DNA of 10,628 nucleotides from Clostridia bacterium (lineage in GTDB: Bacteria > Bacillota_A > Clostridia > TANB77 > CAG-508). The notes beneath the pieces were generated by a model. It did not search any database. It was not told the DNA's origin and saw only the letters and a program-made list of their open reading frames with translations. The position numbers and the translations under genes were made by a program. Shown one piece after another: positions 1 through 7,609 of the stretch; the first letter of the stretch is position 1; every line of letters starts with the position of its first letter. The stretch is taken from assembly GCA_022792975.1 (NCBI GenBank), contig JAAWCC010000161.1, positions 1 to 10,628 on the forward strand, read 5' to 3'.

Positions 1-300
1 ATTATAAAATAAAGAACGATATGATTTTATCCAATCCCACATAAAAGCAGAACTTTGAATATTAGGTGCAATCTCACAGCAATCAGCACATAACAGAACA
101 AAATTATTAGGCTTATCTTTTCCACCAAGAGAATTAGGTATAATATAACAGCACTGCAAAGGTTTTTTACATCCACATCTCCAACAAGTAGTATCAGCAT
201 CAGCCCAATCAAAATTCAAATCACAATCATCTTCAAACTGTATCCAATAATTAATAATTTTCTCTTTTGAAGTTCTAATATTTGCACATTTAGAGCCCAT
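1..300 (-). CDS. Partial HNH/zinc-ribbon-like protein, degenerate, cut by the left window edge
   Basis: This minus-strand gene starts at the ATG complementary to 298-300 and stays open for 100 codons to base 1, so its C-terminus is missing. An AGAAGGAGA ribosome site lies just upstream. Seen: CWRCG at residues 39-43, then YIIPNSLGG at 52-60, NNFVLLCADCC at 65-75 and APN at 78-80. Known: this is the layout of small HNH-type proteins (CxxC, HIIPxSLGG, NLVLLCxxCHxxAP). Odd: the His expected before IIP is Tyr52, and the His expected after the last zinc Cys is Cys75, so the usual catalytic and metal histidines are absent. It may therefore be a zinc-ribbon binding protein or a dead nuclease rather than an active HNH enzyme. 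It is divergent from the STAND locus. The fold assignment is fairly likely; the function is unknown. Confidence 0.7.
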   Translation of the reverse strand, partial: MGSKCANIRTSKEKIINYWIQFEDDCDLNFDWADADTTCWRCGCKKPLQCCYIIPNSLGGKDKPNNFVLLCADCCEIAPNIQSSAFMWDWIKSYRSLFYN

Positions 301-331
301 ATATTTCTCCTTCTACTATATTACAATACAT

Positions 332-360
332 ATTATAACATAAAAGTAAGAAAAAGTAAA
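332..360 (-). promoter_or_regulatory. Sigma-A-type promoter for the HNH-like gene
   Basis: On the minus strand, TTTACT (complement of 355-360) and TATAAT (complement of 332-337) are 17 bases apart. A TG one base upstream of the -10 gives an extended -10. The start codon follows about 30 bases downstream, after a ribosome site. Confidence 0.6.
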
Positions 361-363
361 TCT

Positions 364-394
364 TGTGTCAAAGGGGACGGGGCATTTTGACACA
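364..394. repeat. 9-bp perfect inverted repeat, REP-like
   Basis: TGTGTCAAA (364-372) and TTTGACACA (386-394) are perfect inverted repeats around a G-rich 13-base centre (GGGGACGGGGCAT). The block is far more G-rich than its surroundings. From memory, closely similar TGTCAAA...GGGGACGG...TTTGACA blocks are dispersed in Firmicutes genomes near IS200-like (REP-associated) transposases; this cannot be checked here. It lies between two divergent promoters, so it could also be an operator. Confidence 0.5.
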
Positions 395-402
395 TTAGAA
401 AT

Positions 403-430
403 TGACAACATGTAAAAAACAGAGTAGAAT
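403..430 (+). promoter_or_regulatory. Sigma-A-type promoter for the STAND locus
   Basis: A perfect -35 TTGACA (403-408) and a near-perfect -10 TAGAAT (425-430) are 16 bases apart. Transcription would begin near 437. This places the in-frame TTG at 402 inside the promoter and supports ATG 468 as the true start. Confidence 0.65.
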
Positions 431-467
431 AAAATCACAAAATAAAAAATGGAGTTATAGATTTATA

Positions 468-2153
468 ATGGAGAAAATAAATATTGGAGAATTAAAAGAT
501 AGCGATTTTGAAGATTTTAGCAAGGATATTTTATCTTATAAACTAGGAACTAAAATGAGAACATTTAGAAAATGTAAAGATAAAGGAATCGATGCTATTT
601 CTTTAGAAGAAGAAAAAAATTGGATTATGCAGGCTAAATTTTATAAAAATACATCAGATTCTACTATGATGAGGCAATTAAAGCTCGAAAGTCAAAAAGT
701 AAAAAAACTAAAACCAGATAGGTATTTCCTTTTCATTTGTAAAATATTAACGGAAAAACAATTTGAAGAGATAACAGATATATTCTCACCTTATTTAAAA
801 AAAGAAGATATATATGATGAAGTAATAATAAAAGATATTTTAGACGAAAAAGAAGCAGAATTTATTTTAGAAAAATGGGATAAATTATGGCTTCCATCCT
901 CATATGCATTACAAAAGCTTTACGAGAAATTTAAAAGAGTTAAATACGATTATAAAAAGGGACAAATTGTAAAAGAGTCAAAACTTTTTGTGGAAACAGA
1001 AGTGTATAAAAAAGCCATTAAGACGTTAGAAGAAAAAAATGTCATTTTAATACATGGACAACCAGGCGCTGGTAAAACTATGTTAGCACGTAGATTAGCA
1101 ATGAAATATATATATAAAGGTTACAAATTTTACTTTGAAAATGCAATTAATATAAAGGAAATAGAAAATTATATATATACTGATGAAAAAATGGTAATTA
1201 TAATAGATGATTTTTTAGGAGAGTCAACCCTAGAATTAAAAGGAATATCAGATAATAAGATATATGACATTATTTCATATGCTAAGAGAAATGACAATAT
1301 AAAACTAATTTTAACAACTAGAACCTATATTTATAATAGTGCAAAACAAGTATTAGAAAAGCTCGCACATGCATCAGAAAGACTAGAGAAATTGTTAATA
1401 GAAGTGAACGACTATACTCAAATGGATAAAGCAAAAATATTATATAATCATCTTTATTATAATAATTTATTATGGTCAATTGAATATCTCGAAATAATAA
1501 GAGATCAGTATTATAAAATCATTATAAATCATACAAATTTTACGCCAAGAAATATAGAACGTATTTGTGAAATCATACAGGAGGAAAAGCAAAATAGTGT
1601 AATAGAAGTTATTTCAAATCTCTTAGATAATCCAGAAGAAATATGGAAGCATGAATATGCAAAATTAGAAAATAGCCGTTATGGTAAATATGGAAAAACT
1701 TTGCTAGATTTAGTTTGTTTTTTGAAATATGAAGTAGAAGAAGAAGCTTTGAAGGAGCAATTCGAGAAAATAGTTTTAGATAAATCAGAATATGAAGAAT
1801 ATATGTTTTATGAAGCAATAGAAGAATTGTCATATGCATTCATTAGTATTTCTTTTAATATGGAAGGAAGGAAAACATATAAGCTGGCAAATCCAAGTAT
1901 GGGTGACTTTCTTAGATTAAAAGCTAGACAGAGTAAAAATACGATAAAAGAATATATTAAAAAAATGAACTCGGTAGAAGGAATATACGATTTATTACAA
2001 ATATTTTTAGACGATATTGAAATGCAAGGGCTTATTAAGCAAAGAGTAGAAGAAATAATAGAGCAGAATAAAAATTTAGATTATTTTGATAAACGATTGA
2101 TAAGCTATATTTTAGATGGGGATATAACAAAAAAAACAAAAAGCCTTAATTAG
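468..2153 (+). CDS. Mrr-like nuclease plus nSTAND3-type ATPase (N-terminal part of a probable split gene)
   Basis: 561 residues from ATG 468, preceded by GGAG at 451-454; a longer TTG start at 402 would lie inside the promoter. Residues 1-100 look like a PD-(D/E)xK Mrr-type nuclease: Glu15 in the first helix, Asp42 in GID, then Gln55-Ala-Lys57 in WIMQAKFYK. A P-loop NTPase follows: Walker A GQPGAGKT at 197-204, Walker B VIIIDDFLG with Asp247-Asp248, and LILTTRTY with Arg285 as the likely sensor. NFTPRNIERI further on fits the winged-helix part. DDFLG and this order are typical of the novel STAND NTPase 3 family, which is common in bacterial conflict systems. Inferred role: a sensor ATPase that unleashes DNA cleavage on phage infection. 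The frame closes 4 bases before the next gene, at an A8 run, and the two are probably one protein. Confidence 0.8.
   Translation: MEKINIGELKDSDFEDFSKDILSYKLGTKMRTFRKCKDKGIDAISLEEEKNWIMQAKFYKNTSDSTMMRQLKLESQKVKKLKPDRYFLFICKILTEKQFEEITDIFSPYLKKEDIYDEVIIKDILDEKEAEFILEKWDKLWLPSSYALQKLYEKFKRVKYDYKKGQIVKESKLFVETEVYKKAIKTLEEKNVILIHGQPGAGKTMLARRLAMKYIYKGYKFYFENAINIKEIENYIYTDEKMVIIIDDFLGESTLELKGISDNKIYDIISYAKRNDNIKLILTTRTYIYNSAKQVLEKLAHASERLEKLLIEVNDYTQMDKAKILYNHLYYNNLLWSIEYLEIIRDQYYKIIINHTNFTPRNIERICEIIQEEKQNSVIEVISNLLDNPEEIWKHEYAKLENSRYGKYGKTLLDLVCFLKYEVEEEALKEQFEKIVLDKSEYEEYMFYEAIEELSYAFISISFNMEGRKTYKLANPSMGDFLRLKARQSKNTIKEYIKKMNSVEGIYDLLQIFLDDIEMQGLIKQRVEEIIEQNKNLDYFDKRLISYILDGDITKKTKSLN
2129..2136 (+). 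other. A8 homopolymer at the junction of the two STAND reading frames
   Basis: Eight adenines sit just before the end of the first frame. The downstream frame is open from 2128. With one A removed, the reading continues as DITKKQKALIREMVDEAY straight into the second gene, giving one protein of about 1,099 residues. Three readings are possible: an assembly error, a phase-variable tract, or polymerase slippage that makes both short and fused products. Confidence 0.55.
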
Positions 2154-2157
2154 AGAA

Positions 2158-3768
2158 ATGGTAGATGAGGCTTACACAAAACTTGAGAGGAAGGATACTG
2201 AATTTATTTTAGACATACTAGAACATAAGCGCGAAACATCATATATGTATAAATACATGCTACAAAACTTCAAGGAATATGAAATAGAAAATATAGATAC
2301 TAGATTCAGGATACTACCTAATTTAGCACATATTTTTGATTGGAATGTGTATTTAGGAATTTGCAAGCAAATTTTAAAGAGAAAAAACTCAAAACATGTC
2401 ATGCTAATAAAAGAATATATGATAGATGAACTAATCGAGGTAGTTTCATTAGAAGCAGAAGAGCTGATGAATGATGAAATAGACGAGATTGTACAAGAAT
2501 ATAAACAAGGAAAAAGTATGAAAAACATATCCATGGAATTTATCGAATGGTCATTATCAAGCTTAGGAAACTTAAAAGAAATTTACACAGCTGAACAATT
2601 AGAATATATTATAGATACAATTAAAGCAAACTGTTTTACCATGATAGATGAAGCTGAAATAAAAGAATTTGCGAGCCAAGAAACACAATATGAACAAGAG
2701 GAAATCAAAGAGGATACCGAAAGTGTTGAAGAGTTATTCGAAAAAAATTTAGATAGAGAGGATATGCTACATAAGTATTTGCAAAAAAATATTATGGATG
2801 AGTATAAAACTAAAGAGTTATGGCAACAAAAGGATAAATGGTACATACAGAGTTTTTTAGAAAATAGAGAAGGATTAAAGCTATTGACAGAATTTATCAA
2901 TGAAACAAAGGATAAAATTGATAATGCAGTAGTCTTTGGAGAAGCTTTAATGAAATACTTATTTGAAAAAAGTACTTACATCAAGTATAAAACAGAAATT
3001 GAGAAAATAGGATACGAAATGTTAAAGATGGAAGAAACAGAAGGTCTATCTGATAGAATAATAAATAATAACAAACAAGTAATTAATGCTTTACTAAATA
3101 TAGGAATATTAATCAAAGAAAATGAAGGGATACATTTTTTAAATAGCTTTTTTGTAATTTACTTTGGCATAAATTTTATAAAAGACAAAATGAAAATAGA
3201 AAAAGTATTAGAAAAAGCATATGAATGGCAAGGTGGAGGCAAAATTATAGAAATTATCAACATGTATTCTTATACAGATTTGGAAGAATTTAACAAGGAA
3301 TGTCTTATACCATATTTGAAATATTTAACACTATATGTTAGGAAGCAGGATAAATATACAATTGCTAAATCTATAATTAATAAACTAGAGCCAACAATTT
3401 ATATCAATAAAATTGCGGAGTACGAAGACGGAGGCTTAATGCTTGATAATAATTTGCTAGAATATATTGGCATTAGAAGCTTTGATAATTTAATGAAGCT
3501 TTGCTATTGGAAAATAAAAAGCTTTTTAAATAAAAATTACTTGATTAAGCATTCAACAACTTACAAAATAACTTTAAGCAATATAATAAAAGATAAAGAA
3601 GCAGTTAAACAATTTAATAAAATAAAAATATGGGATTATTTAGAGAAAGTTTACAAAAAAGCAGAAGACATTCTATTAAAATTACAAGAAAATCCGTCAA
3701 TGGATGCATATTGCATTATAAATAACAAAAAACAATTCAAGAAGTACTTAGATAATTGCAAAAAATAA
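2158..3768 (+). CDS. Long helical protein, probable C-terminal sensor part of the STAND system
   Basis: 536 residues from ATG 2158, only 4 bases after the upstream stop and without a visible ribosome site. Independent initiation would thus depend on translational coupling. No catalytic motif was recognised. The sequence is almost wholly predicted helix, with charged stretches (EEIKEDTESVEELFEK near residues 182-197) and many Leu/Ile-Lys/Glu patterns, which fits the helical-repeat sensor arm usual at the C-terminus of STAND proteins. The base composition matches the upstream gene. Most likely it is the rest of the same polypeptide, displaced by one base at the A8 run at 2129-2136; it could also be a separate subunit. 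There are no in-phase CGG codons here. Confidence 0.65.
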   Translation: MVDEAYTKLERKDTEFILDILEHKRETSYMYKYMLQNFKEYEIENIDTRFRILPNLAHIFDWNVYLGICKQILKRKNSKHVMLIKEYMIDELIEVVSLEAEELMNDEIDEIVQEYKQGKSMKNISMEFIEWSLSSLGNLKEIYTAEQLEYIIDTIKANCFTMIDEAEIKEFASQETQYEQEEIKEDTESVEELFEKNLDREDMLHKYLQKNIMDEYKTKELWQQKDKWYIQSFLENREGLKLLTEFINETKDKIDNAVVFGEALMKYLFEKSTYIKYKTEIEKIGYEMLKMEETEGLSDRIINNNKQVINALLNIGILIKENEGIHFLNSFFVIYFGINFIKDKMKIEKVLEKAYEWQGGGKIIEIINMYSYTDLEEFNKECLIPYLKYLTLYVRKQDKYTIAKSIINKLEPTIYINKIAEYEDGGLMLDNNLLEYIGIRSFDNLMKLCYWKIKSFLNKNYLIKHSTTYKITLSNIIKDKEAVKQFNKIKIWDYLEKVYKKAEDILLKLQENPSMDAYCIINNKKQFKKYLDNCKK

Positions 3769-3787
3769 AGAAGAGATAAATATTTAC

Positions 3788-3808
3788 AATAAAATTTAAA
3801 ATTTTATT
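3788..3808. repeat. A/T-only palindrome after the STAND locus
   Basis: Two 10-base arms, AATAAAATTT and AAATTTTATT, surround one A. The hairpin has no G-C pairs, so a role as terminator is weak. The rest of 3769-3906 is A/T-rich and holds no gene that I can support. Confidence 0.3.
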
Positions 3809-3859
3809 AATTAAAATTAAACTTTTATTAATATTACTAAAATTCTACCTTTTATGTTT

Positions 3860-3865
3860 TATAAT
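3860..3865 (+). promoter_or_regulatory. Possible -10 box for the small gene at 3907
   Basis: TATAAT at 3860-3865 lies about 40 bases before the start codon. No convincing -35 is visible at the right distance (TTACTA at 3835-3840 is 19 bases away), so support is modest. Confidence 0.35.
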
Positions 3866-3906
3866 ATAAAAAAATGGCAATAATCATAGAAAAGGTGGGA
3901 GATATT

Positions 3907-4218
3907 ATGAAAAAAATTTTATTGAAAAAACAAGACATATATCATGAAAATTTAGATTACCCTCATTCAGAAATAATGCATAAATTAAAACTAAACTTGA
4001 AAGAATATATGGAATACTTAAAAAAATTTAGACTAGAAAAAGATTGCCTAGCATTCGGGATTTATGAAGTAGCTTACATAGAAATGGACGAGAATTTAAA
4101 AGAAATATATATAAGAGATGACGAAATAATGACAGCTTCTGGAAATAATAGTGATGGAATAATCATAACAAAAAGAAAAAAAGACATAAGTTCAGCATTG
4201 ATAAACAAAATTGCATAA
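3907..4218 (+). CDS. Small protein of unknown function, 103 residues
   Basis: I do not recognise this gene. ATG 3907 is preferred over the in-frame ATG 3874, because a GGTGGGAG ribosome site (3895-3902) precedes it and 3874 has only an A-run upstream. The protein is soluble, with no signal peptide or membrane segment. The N-terminus is basic (MKKILLKKQD), a helix LKEYMEYLKKFRLEKD follows, then a strand-rich acidic part (IYEVAYIEMDENLKEIYIRDDEI) and a Gly/Asn turn (SGNNSDGIIITKRKK). It stands alone: a candidate promoter lies before it and a terminator directly after, so it is separate from both the STAND locus and gatCAB. It could belong to the defence region or be a housekeeping orphan; the sequence does not say which. 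Confidence 0.6.
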   Translation: MKKILLKKQDIYHENLDYPHSEIMHKLKLNLKEYMEYLKKFRLEKDCLAFGIYEVAYIEMDENLKEIYIRDDEIMTASGNNSDGIIITKRKKDISSALINKIA

Positions 4219-4221
4219 AAA

Positions 4222-4258
4222 CAAAAAGTAATAGTGTTAAAAAACTATTGCTTTTTTT
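4222..4258 (+). terminator. Rho-independent terminator after the small gene
   Basis: AGTAATAGT (4227-4235) pairs with ACTATTGCT (4244-4252) through one G-U pair, around an 8-base loop, followed by a run of seven T. The flanking A and T tracts extend the stem. It isolates the downstream gatCAB promoter. Confidence 0.8.
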
Positions 4259-4267
4259 CGCTCTATC

Positions 4268-4296
4268 TTGAAATTTTTAAGCTTTCGTTATATAAT
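4268..4296 (+). promoter_or_regulatory. Sigma-A promoter of the gatCAB-murD operon
   Basis: TTGAAA (4268-4273) and a consensus TATAAT (4291-4296) are exactly 17 bases apart. Transcription would start near 4303, about 27 bases before the gatC start codon, with AGGAGG at 4314-4319. Confidence 0.85.
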
Positions 4297-4329
4297 AAAG
4301 AAATATTAAAATGAGGAGGCTTAAAGTTT

Positions 4330-4614
4330 ATGGAGGTTACAGAAACAGAATTACTTCACATTGCAAATCTTGCAGATTTAACAATAAAGGAGGAAGAAAT
4401 TGATAATTACTTATCCAACCTAAAGGATATATTAAATTTCGCAAATGTGGTAAATAAAGCACCTGTTGATAATTTAAAAGAAACTATTGGTTCAAATAAA
4501 AACTGTAATGTATTTAGAAAAGATGAAATAGTAGAATTTAAAGACCAAGAGGCTTTATTAGAAAATGCACCTGAAAAGGAGCAAAATATGTTTAAAATAC
4601 CTAAAGTGCTTTAG
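4330..4614 (+). CDS. gatC: Glutamyl/aspartyl-tRNA amidotransferase subunit C
   Basis: 94 residues, the normal size of GatC. The protein wraps around GatA and stabilises the GatCAB complex, which converts Glu-tRNA(Gln) to Gln-tRNA(Gln) and Asp-tRNA(Asn) to Asn-tRNA(Asn) in the cytoplasm. Seen: the N-terminal helical part with [15 protein letters not shown] near residues 10-24, the helix [15 protein letters not shown], and the family C-terminal tail [21 protein letters not shown] lies 10 bases before the ATG. It is the first gene of the operon; gatA starts 17 bases after its stop. It contains no in-phase CGG and reads without interruption. Confidence 0.95.
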   Translation: MEVTETELLHIANLADLTIKEEEIDNYLSNLKDILNFANVVNKAPVDNLKETIGSNKNCNVFRKDEIVEFKDQEALLENAPEKEQNMFKIPKVL

Positions 4615-4630
4615 AAAAGGGAGGATAATA

Positions 4631-6114
4631 ATGAATATCACTGAATTAACAGTACATGAACTAAAAGAGAAATTAGATAAAAAAGAACTTACAGTAGAAG
4701 AAATTACAAAAGCTTACATAGATAGAATAAATGAAAAGGAAAAAGATATTGGAGCCTTTGTAACAATATTGCCAGATGAAGCAATAGAAAAGGCAAAAAA
4801 AATAGATGAAGAAAGAAAAAAAGGACAAGCAAGTTCACAATATGCAGGGATTCCAGTAGGCTTAAAAGACAATATGTGCACAAGGGGTGTAAAAACTACT
4901 TGTAGCTCTAAAATGCTAGAAAACTTTATTTCTCCATATGATGGAACGGTTGTAGATAAATTAATAAATATAAATAATATGATAAATTTAGGAAAGTTAA
5001 ACATGGACGAATTTGCTATGGGAAGTTCAACAGAAACATCATATTTCAAAAAAACAAAAAATCCATGGGATTTAAACTGTGTTCCAGGTGGCTCGTCAGG
5101 TGGATCAGCGGCAGCGGTTGCAGCTGATATGGCTCCTTGGGCGCTAGGCTCAGATACACGGACGGAAGTATTCGTCAGCCAGCATCACTTTGCCGGAGTA
5201 GTAGGGCTAAAACCAACATATGGACTGGTTTCAAGATATGGATTAGTCGCATTCGCATCTTCACTTGACCAGATAGGTCCAATTACAAAAGATGTAGAAG
5301 ATGCAGCAATATTATTATCACTAATCGCAGGTAAGGATGATAGAGATACAACCTCAATTGATATACCTAAAAAAGATTATACTAAGCACTTGAAAAATGA
5401 TATCAAGGGTTTAAAAATAGGAGTACCAAAAGAATTTTTTGGAGAAGGAATAAATGAGGAAGTAAAAACAGCTTTGGAGGAAACAATAAAAACATATAAA
5501 GAACTTGGTGCAGAAATTATTGACATATCATTAGATGTAGCACAATACGCACTTGCTGCTTATTATATAATTGCATGTGCAGAGGCAAGCTCAAATCTTG
5601 GAAGATTTGACGGAATTAGATATGGATACAGAGCAAAAGAATTTTCTAATTTAAAGGAATTATATAAAAATTCAAGAAGCGAGGGCTTTGGTGCAGAGGT
5701 AAAAAGAAGAATTATTCTTGGAACATATGTATTGAGCTCAGGTTACTATGATGCATATTATAAAAAGGCACAAAAAGTAAGAACATTAGTACAAAATGAA
5801 TTTGCAGAAAGGTTTAAACAAGTAGATATGCTTCTTACACCGACATCTCCAGTTACAGCTTTTAAATTTGGAGAAAAATCAGAAAATCCACTAGAAATGT
5901 ACTTATCAGATATTTGTACAGTATCAGTAAATATTGCAGGACTTCCTCGGAATATCTGTGCCATGCCGGAGTTGATAAAAATGGATTACCAATTGGTATG
6001 CAGCTTATCGGAAATTATTTTGAAGAGGATAGAATTTTAAATGCAGCTTATCAATATGAGCAAAAAGTAAAGTTTAGACAAAATCATAAACCTACATTTA
6101 AAGGAGGAAACTAA
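4631..6114 (+). CDS. gatA: Glutamyl/aspartyl-tRNA amidotransferase subunit A, with five CGG +1 shift sites
   Basis: The amidase subunit hydrolyses glutamine and sends ammonia to GatB. Start ATG 4631 follows AGGGAGG. Under the standard code the gene is broken: the original frame ends at 6040 and loses conserved blocks. If each in-phase CGGA is read as one Gly, the span gives 492 residues, the usual length. Seen after correction: Lys79 in GLKDN, Ser155 in PGGSSGGS and the nucleophile Ser179 in DTGGSIRQP (a 24-residue gap, as in the amidase-signature family), then [13 protein letters not shown] and [20 protein letters not shown]. Read straight, the active-site region would be [15 protein letters not shown], which lacks the nucleophile. 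The sites are at 5159, 5163, 5194, 5948 and 5967. The remaining sequence is intact and well conserved, so a decayed gene is unlikely. Confidence 0.93.
5159..5166 (+). other. Tandem CGGA CGGA shift sites in the GatA active-site motif
   Basis: After ACA (Thr, 5156-5158) come CGGA 5159-5162 and CGGA 5163-5166, then AGT (Ser179). Reading each as Gly gives DT-G-G-SIRQP, the amidase-signature motif; reading CGG as Arg gives DTRTEV and destroys it. Confidence 0.85.
5194..5197 (+). other. CGGA shift site in gatA, restores SLC-G-VVG
   Basis: TGC CGGA GTA GTA GGG reads C-G-V-V-G when CGGA is one Gly, matching the conserved [12 protein letters not shown] block. This is the third shift, so from here the frame returns to that of the start codon. 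That is why the long frame looks continuous while its active site is scrambled. Confidence 0.85.
5948..5951 (+). other. CGGA shift site in gatA, restores LP-G-ISVP
   Basis: CTT CCT CGGA ATA TCT GTG CCA gives LPGISVP, the conserved C-terminal amidase block. Without the shift the reading becomes [11 protein letters not shown], which is not family-like. Confidence 0.85.
5967..5970 (+). other. CGGA shift site in gatA, restores [10 protein letters not shown]
   Basis: It lies 19 bases after the previous site and is in phase only after that shift. TGC CGGA GTT GAT AAA AAT GGA gives CGVDKNG and enters the frame that ends at the true gatA stop, 6112-6114. Confidence 0.85.
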
Positions 6115-6115
6115 A

Positions 6116-7556
6116 ATGGCAAAAGAAGATTATGAAGTTGTAATCCGGACTTGAAGTACACGCAGAATTATCTACGAAAACAAAAATATTTTGCTCATGC
6201 CCTAGTGAATTTGGTGGAGCACCAAATACTCATTGCTGTCCAGTATGTACAGCAATGCCAGGTGCATTACCAGTTTTAAATGAAAAAGTTGTGGAATACG
6301 CAGTAAAAGCAGGTCTTGCAATGAATTGTGAAATATCAAAGGATAGTAAAAATGATAGAAAAAACTATTTCTATCCAGATACACCAAGAGCATATCAAAT
6401 ATCACAATATGATAAGCCATTATGTGAAAATGGCTTTGTAGAAATAGATGTGGGAGAAGAAAAGAAGAAGATTGGAATTACAAGAATACATATAGAGGAT
6501 GATGCAGGAAAACTAAATCATGATGATTATGGAAGAGGAAGCCTAGTGGATTTAAATAGAGCAGGAGTTCCCTTGATAGAGATTGTTTCAGAGCCAGATC
6601 TTAGAGGAATAGAAGAAGCAGATAAATATTTGAGAAAATTAAAATCAATACTTGAATATATTGAAGTTTCGGATTGTAAAATGCAAGAAGGTTCACTGAG
6701 GGCAGATGTAAACGTTTCTATTAGAAAAAAAGGCGCTAAAGAATATGGAACTAGAACAGAAATGAAAAATATGAACTCTTTTAAATCAATTTCAAGAGGA
6801 ATAGCATATGAAATAGATAGGCAAATTGAAGTACTTGAAGGCGGAGGAAAAATATATCAAGAAACTTTAAGATGGGATGAGCTTTCAGGAAAAACATTTT
6901 CAATGAGAGATAAAGAAGATGCAGAGGATTACAGATATTTTCCAGAACCAGATTTAGTAGCAATTAGACTTTCAGATGAATACATACAAAGCATAAAGAG
7001 CAATTTACCAGAGTTACCTGAGAGCAGAAGGGAAAGATATTTGAGAGAATATGGCTTGACAGAAAAAGGAGCAAACATACTTACAAGTTCAAAATATTTA
7101 TCAGACTTTTTTGAAGCTTCAGTTAAAATTTGTAATAATCCAAAAGCTATATGTAATTGGCTTATGTCAGATGTTGCAAGGATTTTAAATGAAAAGGAGA
7201 TTGAACCAGAGGAAATTCCATTTAAGCCAGAGCATCTTGCAGAACTAATAAATCTTATTGAAAAAGGTACAATAAGCACAAAAATTGCAAAAGACGTACT
7301 TGATAAAATGTTTGAAGGTCCAGAAAAACCAAGTAAAATAATTGAAGACAATGGTTGGATACAAATATCAGATGAAGGTGCAATAAAAACAATTGTAGAA
7401 AAGATATTAGATTTAAATCCACAATCAATAGAGGATTTTAAGAATGGAAAAGATAAAGCATTAGGATTTTTGGTAGGTCAAGCAATGAAGGAAACAAAAG
7501 GAAAAGCAAACCCTCAAATGTTAAATCAAATGTTTAAGGATGCAATTCTTAAATAG
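6116..7556 (+). CDS. gatB: Glutamyl/aspartyl-tRNA amidotransferase subunit B, with one CGG +1 shift site
   Basis: GatB activates the tRNA-bound Glu or Asp with ATP and transfers the ammonia made by GatA. ATG 6116 starts 1 base after the gatA stop, with AAGGAGG at 6101-6107 inside the end of gatA. Under the standard code the start frame stops within 12 codons (GTAATC CGG ACT TGA). Reading CGGA as Gly11 gives MAKEDYEVVIGLEVHAELST, the classic GatB N-terminus, and 479 residues in all. Seen: the zinc cysteines Cys26/Cys28 and Cys41/Cys44, the PGALP block near residue 48, RADVNVSIR, GTRTEMKNMNSF, and the C-terminal tRNA-binding GatB/Yqey domain ending FLVGQAMKETKGKANPQMLNQM. A conventional annotation starting at the ATG at 6255 would lose the N-terminal zinc and active-site region. 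Confidence 0.94.
6146..6149 (+). other. CGGA shift site in gatB, restores VVI-G-LEVH
   Basis: GTA ATC CGGA CTT GAA GTA CAC gives VIGLEVH, a near-invariant GatB motif. The zero-frame reading hits TGA two codons later, so no full-length GatB forms without a shift. Confidence 0.88.
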
Positions 7557-7609
7557 AATACTATGCATATATATGAATTAAAGACTAAAGTAAAATTCGG
7601 AGGAAAGTC

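Noticed and set aside
402..467. TTG 402 as start of the STAND gene
   Set aside because: It lies at the -35 box TTGACA, has no ribosome site, and the extra 22 residues do not look like a domain.
4565..4630. An upstream ATG at 4565 as the gatA start
   Set aside because: It lies inside gatC in another frame; ATG 4631 has a strong ribosome site and the family N-terminus.
5153..5206. Taking [15 protein letters not shown] as a true divergent GatA sequence
   Set aside because: Removing three single C's, each before GGA, restores the exact family motif and the catalytic serine; such a match by chance is very unlikely.
6255..7556. gatB starting at ATG 6255
   Set aside because: It would lack the conserved VIGLEVH and zinc-cysteine region encoded at 6116-6254.
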